Positions 9,277 through 21,165 of a stretch of 64,000 nt of DNA are shown piece after piece. Source of the DNA: Deinococcus aerius (GTDB taxonomy: Bacteria > Deinococcota > Deinococci > Deinococcales > Deinococcaceae). A program made the translations under genes and the position numbers. The DNA is taken from assembly GCF_002897375.1 (NCBI RefSeq), contig NZ_BFAG01000008.1:1-64000 (forward strand), written 5' to 3'. Positions within the stretch are counted from its first letter, which is position 1. Each line of letters begins with the position of its first letter. Under the pieces are notes generated by a model that saw nothing but the letters and a program-made list of their open reading frames with translations, was not told the origin of the DNA and ran no database searches.

Positions 9277-10188
9277 TCACTTCACCACAGGCAGGATCCG
9301 TTTGCCGGTCCTGTTCAACAAGCCGTCTTTGACGCCGATCGCCGTGTACTTCCACTTTTCCAGAAAGTTCTCCTCATAGACGAGTTCCGCCAGCGAAGCC
9401 CGCCCGAACTTCTTGAGAATGTAGAGGTAGACCCCCGCCTTCTGACCCGCCGGCACGTCTAGGTCTCTCGCCATCAGCAGTTCGTTGCGGACGTTGTAGT
9501 AGTTCTTCCAGGCGGGCTGGGTGCTGCGGGTGCTGATCCGGCCCAGCCGCTTGACTTTGATCGTCCTGCCGCCGTAATCGTGGTAGAAGACGGCGTCCAG
9601 GACGCAGAGCGTCTTTAGGCCCGCCGCCTTGATCCGCAGGGCGTATTCAATGTCGTCCGCACTGATGAAAAAATCCGTGCGGGGCAAGCCGATCTTCCGC
9701 ACCACGCCGCGTTTGATGAGTGGACCGACGAAGGCAAAGATATCGACCTGGACGGTGGCGTGGCTCTCCTTGTCCACCTCCACAAAGCCGTTGTTCCAGC
9801 GGTAGATGCCGTATTTCCGGCCCGCTTGGTCCACCTGGATGGGAACCAGGACATCCGCCTCGTCCGCTCTCGCCAGCAGGCGCCGCAGGCAGTCCTTCTC
9901 GACGTAGGCGTCGTCGTCGAACAGCCATAGGTACTCGTACCCGCTCGCGTAGGCTCGGCGCATGCCCGCCTCGAACCCCCCCGAGCCGCCGAGATTCTGC
10001 TCCAGCACGAGCAGATCGACCTCGGGAAACAGCTCTGCGACCAGAGCGGGAGTTCCGTCGGTCGAGGCGTTGTCGACGACGAGTACCTTCTCGGGTCGCT
10101 CGCTCGACGCCCACAGGCTGGTTAGGCACTCGCGGAGCTTGTCCTTCCTGTTGTAGGTCACGATGACCGCGCAGACACCATTGTTCAT
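9277..10188 (-). CDS. GT2-family glycosyltransferase, GlfT-like
   Basis: 303 residues from the ATG at 10188, which is preceded by GGAAAGGG at good spacing; an upstream GTG at 10311 would add a non-homologous arginine-rich stretch. Motifs: AVIVTYNRKDKL, DNASTDGTP, LEQNLGGSGGF, the metal site LFDDDAYV, FVGPLIKR, ADDIEYALR, YHDYGG and NYYNVRNELL. Order and spacing match the GT2 at 4739-5710 and the galactofuranosyltransferase-like subgroup, so it probably extends the same glycan. Donor identity is inferred only from the mutase gene at 28.8 kb. Confidence 0.9.
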   Translation of the reverse strand: MNNGVCAVIVTYNRKDKLRECLTSLWASSERPEKVLVVDNASTDGTPALVAELFPEVDLLVLEQNLGGSGGFEAGMRRAYASGYEYLWLFDDDAYVEKDCLRRLLARADEADVLVPIQVDQAGRKYGIYRWNNGFVEVDKESHATVQVDIFAFVGPLIKRGVVRKIGLPRTDFFISADDIEYALRIKAAGLKTLCVLDAVFYHDYGGRTIKVKRLGRISTRSTQPAWKNYYNVRNELLMARDLDVPAGQKAGVYLYILKKFGRASLAELVYEENFLEKWKYTAIGVKDGLLNRTGKRILPVVK

Positions 10189-10344
10189 CTGTTTGTTCCC
10201 TTTCCTTGGCCGCCCTCTACCGTGAAGCACGCGCGGGCGAACACCGTCCCGGCATTGCCTCTGAACGAGACTCGTGGGACTGGCGTTTATTCCTTTTCGC
10301 TCTCCCAGCACGGACGACGTTTTCCCCAGCTCCCCGGTGGCAAG

Positions 10345-11520
10345 TCAGTCGTCCCCTTGATGAAAAGCTGGATGCATCGGCTGCTCGCGCCGGGGCTCCT
10401 CACGCCTGAGAGAACCAAGCAGCTCTTCCCACTGGGCGATGATCTCCTGCGGTTTGAAGCGGGCAGCCGCCTCGTAGCTCCGTCCACTCATGCGGGCGCG
10501 CAACTCCGGGCTCGACATGGCGGTCCGGAGCCCCTCGGCCAGCGCGGCAGTGTCCCCGGATGCCACAAGCAGGCCGTTCACCCCGTGCTCGACAAGTTCC
10601 CGCGGCCCGACCTCACAGTCAAAGGCGACGGCGGGCAGACCATACGCCTGGCTCTCGATCAGCACCATACCGAAGCCCTCGGACCGGGAACTCAGGCAGT
10701 ACAGACCTGCCGCCGCGTAGTGCGCGGGCATATCCCCCGACCGCCCCGCAAACTCGACCCGTTGCAGCCCCGCGTGCAGCGCCTGGGCCTTGAGGCGGCT
10801 GGCCTCCTCACCGTCCCCCACGATCCGCAACGCCCACTCTGGAAAGTCCTGTTCCACCCGCCCCCACGCCTCGAGCAGCAGGTCAAAGCCCTTCTCCCCA
10901 CTGAGGCGTCCGGCCGACAGCACGACTTTTCGGTCTGGACGGTAGGGGTTGACCGCTGGCCGCGGGAAGGGCAGGAAGTTGGGGATGACCTCAAGGCGGG
11001 CGTGGATGCCGGGAATCCCCATGCGCCACAGTTCGGCGTCCCGCCGGGTCAGGACCACCACCGCCTGAGCGAAACGGGCCGTCAGGGTTCGCGCCAGGCG
11101 CCAGCGGTTGAGCCGACCCTTCGGCCGGTTGAAGATCGTGTTGAAATTGAAGTGTTCCCACCCCACCCGCACCACACCGAGGCCAGCCGTGGCGGGCAGG
11201 ACGAGCAGCATGACGCTCGTTTCCGACCCCACCACTACGTCAGGCGTGTGTCCCCTGAAGTAGGCCCGCAGGCCCAGGACGTCGGCGAGGTACCGCCTCT
11301 TGAAGGAGCCTGCCGTCGGTTGAAGCGCATGCAGGTGAACGCCCGGGTGAAGCGGAAACCTGCTCTCACGGCCCCACAGGGTCACGATCGTGACCCTGTG
11401 GCCCCGCCCGGCCAGGGCATTGGCGACGAGCGTGGTCGCGCGTTCCGCACCACCAAAGGTCTCCAACGTGTATATGACGAAAGAGATGTGCAGCGGTCGG
11501 GTGGTCATGCTGTTGGACAT
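10345..11520 (-). CDS. GT4-family glycosyltransferase
   Basis: 391 residues from the ATG at 11520 (SD AAGGAAG seven bases upstream); the frame stays open to 11889 but the extra residues are low-complexity and precede the ribosome site. The N-terminus has TLETFGGAERATTLVANAL, the usual GGAE(R/K) opening of GT4 enzymes; the C-terminal domain has AGRLSGEKGFDLLLEAW, SRSEGFGMVLIES (E-x7-E) and NGLLVASGD. This is the first gene of the left minus-strand group, following a 460-base gap that contains a long hairpin. It probably transfers a sugar within the glycan repeat unit. Confidence 0.92.
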   Translation of the reverse strand: MSNSMTTRPLHISFVIYTLETFGGAERATTLVANALAGRGHRVTIVTLWGRESRFPLHPGVHLHALQPTAGSFKRRYLADVLGLRAYFRGHTPDVVVGSETSVMLLVLPATAGLGVVRVGWEHFNFNTIFNRPKGRLNRWRLARTLTARFAQAVVVLTRRDAELWRMGIPGIHARLEVIPNFLPFPRPAVNPYRPDRKVVLSAGRLSGEKGFDLLLEAWGRVEQDFPEWALRIVGDGEEASRLKAQALHAGLQRVEFAGRSGDMPAHYAAAGLYCLSSRSEGFGMVLIESQAYGLPAVAFDCEVGPRELVEHGVNGLLVASGDTAALAEGLRTAMSSPELRARMSGRSYEAAARFKPQEIIAQWEELLGSLRREEPRREQPMHPAFHQGDD

Positions 11521-11981
11521 GCGGGCTTCCTTGATCATCCGGGGCTGGCTCTTCCCTCGCAGGGGCAGACGGGCGACACACGAGGCGGGCCTGGTCCCGT
11601 GCCCGTTCCTCACGGGAGAGCGCCCTCTCTGTGGTCCAGGCGAACATAGCTTGAAAAGCCCTGGGGTTTCCAGGGTCTGTCTCGACTGCCCTGGCGCCAG
11701 CCTCGTCCTCGGAAGGCGAACTGCCGAATCCCCGGGGCCACCCCAAGCGAGGACCCCGGCACCTCTTCGGAAACTGCTCCCCTTTGCCCGGGTTCCCGAT
11801 TGGAGCCGCGTCGGCAGAACGTGGGGCGCCGCCCGGCGGTCAGGGGCACGGGTAGCATCCCAGCGCGCCCCTGACCGCCGGGCGCCCAATCTCCCGGAGC
11901 GCGGGGCCAGACGAAAAGACTTCCCGCAAAGGATTCTCGGCCCGGACTGGAAAACCGTGTTGACTTAAGGCGTGCCCGCGG
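11521..11981. other. Intergenic region between UXS and GT4 genes
   Basis: A 461-base gap between two minus-strand genes. It carries the ribosome site of the GT4 gene and a long perfect hairpin (11830-11884). I see no convincing coding region; the open frames are arginine/proline-rich composition artefacts. Confidence 0.6.
11830..11884. terminator. 18-bp perfect inverted repeat between UXS and GT4 genes
   Basis: Arms 11830-11847 and 11867-11884 are perfectly complementary over 18 bp (CGCCCGGCGGTCAGGGGC and its complement) around a 19-base loop. It sits about 100 bases after the minus-strand UDP-xylose synthase stop. Neither side has a T-run, so it is either a rho-independent-like structure without the tail, an mRNA 3'-end stabiliser, or a dispersed palindrome. 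Confidence 0.55.
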
Positions 11982-14335
<2,354 letters not shown>

Positions 14336-14361
14336 CTCATTCTCCTTTGGGGTGCTGCGCT

Positions 14362-14393
14362 TTTATAAGCGGCTCGACCTACGCTGGGGTCAA
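14362..14393 (-). promoter_or_regulatory. Candidate promoter for ugd-uxs
   Basis: On the minus strand TTGACC (14388-14393) and TATAAA (14362-14367) lie upstream of the ugd start, with a 19-20 base spacer, which is longer than ideal. The good ribosome site follows. Plausible but weak because of the spacing. Confidence 0.35.
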
Positions 14394-14441
14394 CTTAAGA
14401 AGGTGGGCGCTAAAGAAAAATAAACGCCCGGCCCTGCCCTT

Positions 14442-15392
14442 TCAGCCGAAGGACGCGAAGGGCCGGTGCTGGAGATACCAGTGGTAGGTCTGGTTGATCC
14501 CGGCGTGCAGCGAGGTGCCCGGCGTCCAGCCCCGCGCCCGCAGCATGTCCCGCGAGAACGCGCCGCGCGCCGGAAGCAGGGGGGCGCGCGGATCGACCTC
14601 GAAGGCGCCGTCATACCCCACCACGGCCTTGACCGCCGCCGCGAGGTCCGTCAGGGTGCAGGGCCGGCCATAGCCCACATGGACCGCACCGGGCTCCGAC
14701 ACGTGGTTGGCGAGAAACAGGCAGGCGTCCGCCATGTCGTCCACGTGGAGCAGGTCGCGCTGCCACACCCCCCCGCCCGGCCAGCGGACCGAGGGGCGGC
14801 CGAGTTCCTTGGCATGCAGCATCTCGCGCAGCAGCGCCAGCACGACGCTGCTGCGGTGCAGGTCGCCGCTCGAACTCGGGCCGTACAGGCTGCTAAATAC
14901 CGCGCTGACAAAATCGCAGCCGTACTGGCGGCGGTAGCTGTCGCACAGCTCCGTCGTCGTCTGGCTCACGACCTGGCAGACCCGCTGGGTCTCCTCGATC
15001 AGCTCCGCCTGGAGGTAGCTCACGTTCAGCGGCAGGGCGCCCACATCCGCGTAGGTCGAGCTGCAATCGATGCACACCAGCTTTTCCACATCATACAGGT
15101 ACGCCGCGTGGATGGTATTTGTCATCACCATCAGGTTGTCGCGCAGCCACTGGGCCGGGTAGATCGAGTCGGTGATGGACCCGGTCACCTTGACGGAGGA
15201 CAGGAAGACGTAGTCGGGCAGCTCCTTCTCGAAAAAGGCGTTGACATCGTCTTTCTCGCGCAGGTCCAGCTCGTAGTCCGCGCGGGTGGTGACATTGTGG
15301 TACCCCAGTTGCTGGAGCTTGCGGACCAGGGCCTGCCCCACGAACCCCGTGTGTTCGGCCACAAAAATCTTGGCGTCGGTGGGAAGGCTCAT
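14442..15392 (-). CDS. GDP-L-fucose synthase homologue lacking catalytic Tyr/Lys
   Basis: 316 residues from the ATG at 15392, the family length. It is collinear with GDP-L-fucose synthase (WcaG/Fcl): [19 protein letters not shown] at the start, [50 protein letters not shown] and [12 protein letters not shown]. However the active-site block before LC.SYRRQYG reads [11 protein letters not shown] where the family has YxxxK: the Tyr is Cys139 and the Lys is Ser143. The first Gly of the NADPH-binding GxxGxxG motif is Glu13, and the active-site Cys and His of the enzyme are also replaced (Thr113, Ser). It is intact, with no frameshift, so a non-catalytic or altered role is likely. Confidence 0.85.
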   Translation of the reverse strand: MSLPTDAKIFVAEHTGFVGQALVRKLQQLGYHNVTTRADYELDLREKDDVNAFFEKELPDYVFLSSVKVTGSITDSIYPAQWLRDNLMVMTNTIHAAYLYDVEKLVCIDCSSTYADVGALPLNVSYLQAELIEETQRVCQVVSQTTTELCDSYRRQYGCDFVSAVFSSLYGPSSSGDLHRSSVVLALLREMLHAKELGRPSVRWPGGGVWQRDLLHVDDMADACLFLANHVSEPGAVHVGYGRPCTLTDLAAAVKAVVGYDGAFEVDPRAPLLPARGAFSRDMLRARGWTPGTSLHAGINQTYHWYLQHRPFASFG

Positions 15393-16245
15393 GGCTGGAC
15401 CAACGGGATGGGCAATGGCAGGGCCGGGGCAGGCCGCGACTCGGGACGGGAGCGGCTCTTGACCGCACGAAGGGTCCGGCCAACGGGCGGGTGAGACGCC
15501 GCCCACGGGGCAATCAGCCGCCACTCCGGTGACCCCCTGAACTGGCCGCGCCTGTCGCAAGGCCCACCGCCGACCTCCGCGGGGCCGTCAAGGGCGGGCG
15601 GGACAGCCCCGCCCACAGGTCTTCTTGTCACTGCCACATCCATCCCCATCCCCTGTTTCCCACCTTCCACCTGACCCCGGAACCGCTGCCCGACCGAGCC
15701 CGGGCAGCCGCGCACCTCAGCCCGCACTCATCCTGTCCTTCCGCTCCAGGGAGCTGGAGAGGTGACCCCATGGTGCGGGTCGGGGCGTTAACTGCGCGCT
15801 AATGCCCGCCGGTGCGGGGAAGGGGCCGGACCTTGAGCTTGCTTTTATGAAGCTCGGGTCAGCCTTCTCATCAACCTGATTGCTTCCTGATGAACTTGTC
15901 TTTATAAGTCTTTCTTTACCCTGGGTTTATTCAGTGGGGGATCAGTGGCAGGGAAGCGCCTCTGGAAAGGCTTCTTTTGGACTCACTGTCCTCACATCGC
16001 CCTGCGCCAGTGGGCACAGGCTCGGCCTACAGTCGTAAGTTTTCGCCCGCTTCGCATGGTAAGCTCATGGAGGCTCACCGGGGCCTAAGAAAGCTGCCGG
16101 TCGGGGCTGACTAAAGACGACCTTCTGGGGCGCAGGGACGCCCCGCTCGAAAGCAGTAAGCAGGACACGGTAATAGGCGCTGAGGGATGCTGACCTCTCC
16201 CGGGAGGAAGGGGCTTTTGGCGCAGGGAACGGACGGAGGCCACAG
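15393..16245. other. 853-base divergent regulatory region
   Basis: Separates the GDP-fucose-synthase homologue (-) from the SARP-ATPase regulator (+). The part 15393-15780 is GC-rich with short GGGCGGG/CCCGCCC repeats; 15840-16060 is clearly richer in A and T and probably holds the promoters. A GTAAGTTTTCGCCC element (16035-16048) recurs almost identically at 20921-20933 upstream of the nucleotidyltransferase gene. The ribosome site GGACGGAGG (16231-16239) serves the regulator. No gene is supported here. Confidence 0.55.
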
Positions 16246-18672
16246 GTGTTGACCATCCACCTTCTGGGACACGCGCACCTCAGCCGCGACGGGCAGCCTG
16301 TACCGGTTTCGGCCAAGGCAGTCGCCCTGATCACCTATCTCTCTATAGAAAAACTGCCCCAGCACCGGGAGCGGCTCGCGGACCTGCTGTGGACGACGGC
16401 CGAGGCCCGCAAGAACCTGCGGGTGGAACTGGCGCGCATCCGCACGGCGGGACTCAACCTGTTCCCCGCCAGCCGCCAACTCCTGTACCTGGAAAATGTG
16501 ACGACCGACTTCGACCTGTGGCAGGCGCGGGCTGAGCAGGACATGAACCAGGCGCAGCTCTCGGACTGGCTGGCGATGCTGCGGGGCTTTCCGCTCAGCG
16601 GGCTGGAGGACCTGGGCAGCTCCACCTTCAAAGAGTGGGTGGACCAGCAGCGCTGGATTCTCAGCCAGCAGATTGAGGAGGGGCTGAGCCGGGTGTACTG
16701 GCGCTACGCGCGGGCGGAGCAGGCCTGGGCGCTGCGGCTGATCGCGGCGCGGGCCGACACCCTGGGCTTCGAGCTGACCACCGAGGCCCCGGAGGACCCG
16801 CATCCGGCCGACCTTCCGGCACCCCGCGGAACGGGCGTGCCGGCCCCGGAACCTGATCAGGCCCCCGAGCTGCACTTCGGACGCCCCCAAGAGGAGCAGA
16901 TGCTGGAGCGGGTCCTCCGGGACGCGGAGCGGGAACCGCAGGTCATCGTGCTGCACGGCCCCCCCGGGATCGGCAAGAGTTACCACGTCGAGCGGGCGGC
17001 GGCGAGCGGCGGCTGGCAGACGGTGCGCGTGACCGACACGCGGTCGAGCCGCCTGGTGCTGGCCTCGCTCGCGCAGGCGGCCCTGCGGGAGAGCGAGGCG
17101 GGGGGAGCCGAGGCCGAGGCGCTGCGCCGCCTCCTGCTCGCCCCAACCAGCCTGGAGGAGGACGCGGTGAAGGTGGCGGTCGCCCTGGCCCGGTTGCGCC
17201 GCCCGCTGCTGCTGGTGTTCGACCATGTCCATGACGCCCCGGGCGAGCTGGCCCCGCTGCTCACCTTCCTGACGCAGGTGCCCAGCGAGGGGCCGCGCGC
17301 CCTGGTGCTGCTCAGCCGCCAGCGGGCGGCGCAGGCCCCGCTCACCCGGGCCCTGCGTGCGCGGGTGGGCAGCGCGTGCCGCGAGCTGGAGCTGCCGCCG
17401 CTCACCCGGTCGAGCGTGCAGCAGGCCCTGGAGGGCCGCCTCGCCGCGCGGCCCGCCCGGACGCTGCACGGCGAGGCGGCCCGGCTGGTGCAGCGCAGCG
17501 AGGGCAACCCGCTGCACCTGCTCAGCCTGCTGGGCCCGGCGGGCGAGCCCGGTGACCAGGACATGCACTTCCCCCAGGCGGTGCGCGACAGCTACGGCAC
17601 GGATATCGACGGGTGGCCGCCCACGCTGGTGGAGGCGATGACCCGCCTCAGCGCGATCTACGGCCACTTCGACCGCCGGGTGGCCCAGGCGGCGCTGGGC
17701 GAGGGGCTCGCCGCCTCGACCGACGCGCTGCTGTACGAGGCGCTGGAGCGCCATATCCTGCGCGAGGTGGAGGCCGGGGGCACCCTGGAATGGCCCGGTC
17801 TTACCCTGCGGCCCGCGCCCCAGGGGGCCGAGACGCTCTACACCTTTGTCAGCGAGGGCCTGCGCATCGCGCTCGCCAGCCGCTCGCCCCAGTTGATTCG
17901 CCAGGACGTGCGGCGGCGTCTGGTCCCCGCGCTGGCCGAGGACTCGCCGGGGCTCGCCGCCTACTACGCGCGGCGGGGCGGGCTGACCGAGGAGGCCGAG
18001 CGTCTCCAGCGGGTGTACCGCGCCGGGCTCCAGGACCGCCAGTTGCCGGGGGCCGGGCGCCGGTCCGTCTCCGGGTCCGGCTCCCCCGTGCCCGAGCCCC
18101 GGCGGACTCCCGCCGCGCCGCATGGCCCGGTCGCTGCCCAGGGGTACCAGATCTCGCGGGACAACAATGGCTGGCTCAACATCTGGAGCGTGGGGCGTTA
18201 CGGGCATCCCCAGACCCTGCGGCTGCACCTGCCCCTGCCCCCGGCTTCGGGCGAGGCCGGGCTGCGCCTGGTCTGGCGCTTGGACGTGTTCAGCGGCGGC
18301 GAGGAACTCGGCCCGCAGCAGCTTCCCTTTCCCCTGCGGGTGGGGCTGCGCGGCTCTGGAATGGCCCACGTCCTAACCCGCACGGAAACCCCCGACTACC
18401 TGGAAGAGGAAGTGCGTCACGCCGTTCACGCGGGCGTGGTCACGGAGCAGTGGATGGAACACCACCTGACCTTCCCGGCCCCCGCCGAGGGCGGGGCGAT
18501 CCTGGAACTCAGCGTGCGCGCCCTCGACCTGGCCCTCACCGTGGGTGCCCTGACCTGGCAGGGGCAGGACCTGCTGGCCGCCGTGCCCGTCCCCGCCCTG
18601 CGCCCTGCGCCCCTTCCCGGCGCGCCGCTCTCCTCCCAGCCCGGCGCGCCACTCCTCAAACAGGTGCGCTGA
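16246..18672 (+). CDS. SARP/BTAD-type regulator with AAA-type ATPase and novel C-terminal domain
   Basis: 808 residues, GTG start at 16246 with SD GGACGGAGG. Residues 1-95 look like the winged-helix DNA-binding domain of SARP/AfsR-like activators ([17 protein letters not shown] opening), and 95-185 like the adjoining bacterial transcriptional activation domain. An NTPase follows: Walker A GPPGIGKS (Lys244) and Walker B LLLVFDH. Residues about 390-590 are helical, as in STAND proteins. The last 200 residues, after a proline-rich linker, form a beta-rich region ([25 protein letters not shown]...) that I do not recognise and that is not the usual TPR array. It may regulate the surrounding polysaccharide genes; that is inferred from position. 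Confidence 0.8.
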   Translation: MLTIHLLGHAHLSRDGQPVPVSAKAVALITYLSIEKLPQHRERLADLLWTTAEARKNLRVELARIRTAGLNLFPASRQLLYLENVTTDFDLWQARAEQDMNQAQLSDWLAMLRGFPLSGLEDLGSSTFKEWVDQQRWILSQQIEEGLSRVYWRYARAEQAWALRLIAARADTLGFELTTEAPEDPHPADLPAPRGTGVPAPEPDQAPELHFGRPQEEQMLERVLRDAEREPQVIVLHGPPGIGKSYHVERAAASGGWQTVRVTDTRSSRLVLASLAQAALRESEAGGAEAEALRRLLLAPTSLEEDAVKVAVALARLRRPLLLVFDHVHDAPGELAPLLTFLTQVPSEGPRALVLLSRQRAAQAPLTRALRARVGSACRELELPPLTRSSVQQALEGRLAARPARTLHGEAARLVQRSEGNPLHLLSLLGPAGEPGDQDMHFPQAVRDSYGTDIDGWPPTLVEAMTRLSAIYGHFDRRVAQAALGEGLAASTDALLYEALERHILREVEAGGTLEWPGLTLRPAPQGAETLYTFVSEGLRIALASRSPQLIRQDVRRRLVPALAEDSPGLAAYYARRGGLTEEAERLQRVYRAGLQDRQLPGAGRRSVSGSGSPVPEPRRTPAAPHGPVAAQGYQISRDNNGWLNIWSVGRYGHPQTLRLHLPLPPASGEAGLRLVWRLDVFSGGEELGPQQLPFPLRVGLRGSGMAHVLTRTETPDYLEEEVRHAVHAGVVTEQWMEHHLTFPAPAEGGAILELSVRALDLALTVGALTWQGQDLLAAVPVPALRPAPLPGAPLSSQPGAPLLKQVR

Positions 18673-18739
18673 GGGGGCGGGCAAAGTGGCCCCGAATCCG
18701 CACCCCCGACGGGGCGACCACCCCACATCCTAAAACTGA

Positions 18740-18770
18740 GCGGCGAATGGATTTCAGCTCCATTCGCCGC
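18740..18770. terminator. Bidirectional terminator hairpin
   Basis: Perfect 12-bp stem GCGGCGAATGGA / TCCATTCGCCGC (18740-18751 and 18759-18770), 7-base loop. On the minus strand it is followed by CTCAGTTTTAG, a short T-run, so it can end the minus-strand lipoprotein transcript; it also lies 68 bases after the plus-strand regulator stop. Confidence 0.7.
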
Positions 18771-18781
18771 CTCACAAGTTG

Positions 18782-18813
18782 GGGCGGGTTCACGGTTCTC
18801 CGTGCGCCCGCCC
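18782..18813. terminator. Second hairpin in the convergent gap
   Basis: GGGCGGG (18782-18788) pairs with CCCGCCC (18807-18813), and inside it CACGG pairs with CCGTG around a TTCT loop. It lies 18 bases beyond the lipoprotein stop on the minus strand and probably acts with the hairpin at 18740-18770. Confidence 0.5.
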
Positions 18814-18830
18814 TCCTGCCGCCCCGTGCT

Positions 18831-20654
18831 TTAGCGGGGTCCGACCTTGATGCCCGCCGAGGCCAGCTTGTCCTGCCAGCGGGTCCACTCGGCCCTCTCC
18901 ATGTCGAGAGTGACCGTGCCGAGGCTCTGGTTGTTGCTGCACACGGTGCCGTTCAGACCGCAGTTCGGGAACCAGGTGGGGTTGTTGGTGGTGGTGCCGT
19001 TCGAATTCACCTTGGTCCAGCCGATCACGTTGTCACGCATCACGTTGTTGGCGAAGGTGGGCACGGACAGGGAACCGGCTCCGTACATGTCCCAGACGTA
19101 AACGCCGACGTTGACGGAGGGCAGGCGCGTCCCGTCGGGCATACGGCCGCTCGACACAGCGCGGTTGTTGAAGATCTGGTTGCCGACGCCGCCCACGATG
19201 GCGAGGCCGTGGTTGGTGGTCCCCACGATCTGGTTGTTGTAGGCCCAGGCATAGCCGTTGTCGAGCGGATTGCTGACCTTGCCGTCGCCGAGCAGGATGC
19301 CGCCGCCCGGGTAGCTCGTGGTGGTGGCGGGGTCGACCGGGTAGGCGCCCTGGATGTAGTTGTCGTGGATCTTCATGGGCGAGGCGGGCGTGCCGCTGCT
19401 GCCGTTGAGGTTGATGGTCTCCTCGGTGCGGCTCTTCCCGGGCTCGTTGATAATCTCGTTCCAGGCGACCTCGACGCCGGGAGCGCGGCGTACGGCGTTG
19501 AACAGCACGGCCTGCACGACGGCGGCCTCCTTGGTGTACCCACCCGCACCGTCACTCTTGAGGCCATTGATGTTGCGGAACTGGTTGCGTAGGATCCTGA
19601 TGCCGTCGCCCCTGGCCGGGTCGCCGTAGAACGAGCGGATGTAGATGCCGGTGGTGTTCTCGAAGTAGCTGTTCTCGACGGTCAGGCTCCTGACCTCCTC
19701 CGCGTTCACTGCCTTGCCGGTCGTCTTGCCCGCGACGTTGGGGTTCAGGGCGTAGCCGCGGACGTTGCGGATGGTGACGCGGTTGCCGAACCCGCTGATC
19801 AGGTTGCCGCGGCTGCGGATGTTGGAATTCTCGATGATGACGGGCTCATCCGTCTGGATTATGACCGCCGCCCGGTTCTCGGTACTCTCCCAGTTGCCCG
19901 AATAGGTTCCGCCCTTGGTGATGATCAGGCGGCCACTGTACTGGATGTTGTCGCTGGGGGCCGGGGCGGGGGCGGGGGCCGGTGAAGAGGAAGTGCCGCT
20001 GGTGCAGCCCCGCAGCGTAGTGTTTACCCAGTCGGCGTGGTCGTAGCTGATGCCGTCACCCGCGTCCGTCACGACCAGCCGCAGCTCGTTCTTGCCGCTG
20101 ACACTCACGCTCAGTGCCTTGGCCCCGTCGGTGCCGCGCATCACGCCGCTGTCATACAGCTTGGTGCCGTCCCCGTACACCTGAAACACCACGCTGCCCT
20201 TATTTCCCGACTCGTCGTCCACACCCACGCTCGCCGTGAAGGTGCTGCACTGCCCGTTCAACTTAAAGCTCATGCTTGAGTTGGAGTGGGCCCCAAACCC
20301 CTTGTCGAATGTCACGCCGCCGATGGTGAGGGTGCGGCCGTCCCCAGCATTCTTCTCGCCGTTGCTGCGGTCGCGCTCAATCGGCCCCCAGCCGTTGGTC
20401 GCGGTGATCCAGCTCTCGTAGCTCAGGCCGTTGTCGCCCGCCGTGATCGTCAGGGGCTGGAGGCTCGGCCCACCACTACTGCTCCAACTGTGGTCCGTGC
20501 CGTCGTACGTGTAGGTGGGGGTGGAGTCCTGGGAGGCCTGAGTCTGGGCGGGCGGGGTCGATCCACAGGCGGCCAGCGCCAACGTCAGGCCAAGCACACC
20601 CAGCGAGAAAAGAGCGGTGCGGGAGGTGGGAAGTTGCATCTTGTTGTTGCTCAT
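18831..20654 (-). CDS. NPCBM - beta-helix lipoprotein
   Basis: 607 residues, ATG at 20654 with SD TAGGAG. The N-terminus is a lipoprotein signal peptide ([13 protein letters not shown], lipobox LAAC), so it should be anchored to a membrane. Residues about 60-218 form an NPCBM carbohydrate-binding domain ([49 protein letters not shown]). An Ala/Pro linker (APAPAPAP) leads to a right-handed beta-helix (about 240-600), paralogous to the free-standing protein at 3437-4684 ([22 protein letters not shown], final WQDKL). Probable role: binding or trimming the surface polysaccharide made by this locus; catalytic residues cannot be assigned. Confidence 0.88.
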   Translation of the reverse strand: MSNNKMQLPTSRTALFSLGVLGLTLALAACGSTPPAQTQASQDSTPTYTYDGTDHSWSSSGGPSLQPLTITAGDNGLSYESWITATNGWGPIERDRSNGEKNAGDGRTLTIGGVTFDKGFGAHSNSSMSFKLNGQCSTFTASVGVDDESGNKGSVVFQVYGDGTKLYDSGVMRGTDGAKALSVSVSGKNELRLVVTDAGDGISYDHADWVNTTLRGCTSGTSSSPAPAPAPAPSDNIQYSGRLIITKGGTYSGNWESTENRAAVIIQTDEPVIIENSNIRSRGNLISGFGNRVTIRNVRGYALNPNVAGKTTGKAVNAEEVRSLTVENSYFENTTGIYIRSFYGDPARGDGIRILRNQFRNINGLKSDGAGGYTKEAAVVQAVLFNAVRRAPGVEVAWNEIINEPGKSRTEETINLNGSSGTPASPMKIHDNYIQGAYPVDPATTTSYPGGGILLGDGKVSNPLDNGYAWAYNNQIVGTTNHGLAIVGGVGNQIFNNRAVSSGRMPDGTRLPSVNVGVYVWDMYGAGSLSVPTFANNVMRDNVIGWTKVNSNGTTTNNPTWFPNCGLNGTVCSNNQSLGTVTLDMERAEWTRWQDKLASAGIKVGPR

Positions 20655-21165
20655 AGGTCTCCTAACGAGAAAAGGAATAAATGGCGGTAGACCGGGACGG
20701 GCAAATCAAGAGGTGGCGGTGGCTCGAACCCGGATGCGGGTCTGAACGGCGTTCAACCACCCAAAGAACTTCAACTGTATGAACTTCCCCTCATCCGCTC
20801 CTCAACTATCGCGTCGACTTTCTGCACGGGCTGAGGTTACACAAAGTAAATTATAAGATTCTGTTAAAAACCCTTAATTTGCCGGTCAGTTCCTGAAAAT
20901 GTGGAGTTTCTGACAGGCTGGTAAGTTTCGCCCAAGTGTGGCTTTTTTCGCGTTGGGGTGGAGGTGGCGGCTGGAAAAGCAATTGGCGAAGTTGTAACGC
21001 TTCCATTCACATACTCGTCTCAAACAGGAGCGGGGCAGGACCAGAGGCGGCCCCGACATGTCTGGAGAGAAGTGAAAGGTGGGAGCATATGTTCAACCCT
21101 GATCCGAAGGTGCCTGTGGCCTGCTCGCGCAGTGTCGCCGGTCCTCCCCCGCGGGAGACCGGTCG
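20655..21165. other. Divergent, relatively AT-rich regulatory region
   Basis: 511 bases between the NPCBM-beta-helix lipoprotein (-) and the nucleotidyltransferase (+). Bases 20830-20920 are unusually AT-rich for the window and likely contain promoters for one or both genes. The element GTAAGTTTCGCCC at 20921-20933 repeats the motif of 16035-16048 with one base deleted. No gene is supported. Confidence 0.5.

Noticed and set aside
16111..18369. 752-codon open frame antisense to the SARP regulator
   Set aside because: Arg/Gly/Gln-rich composition artefact; the sense strand has winged-helix and Walker motifs and a ribosome site.
20720..20765. tRNA-like stretch (GGCTCGAACCCG...)
   Set aside because: No acceptor stem or anticodon arm can be folded; it lies in the leader region of a lipoprotein gene.
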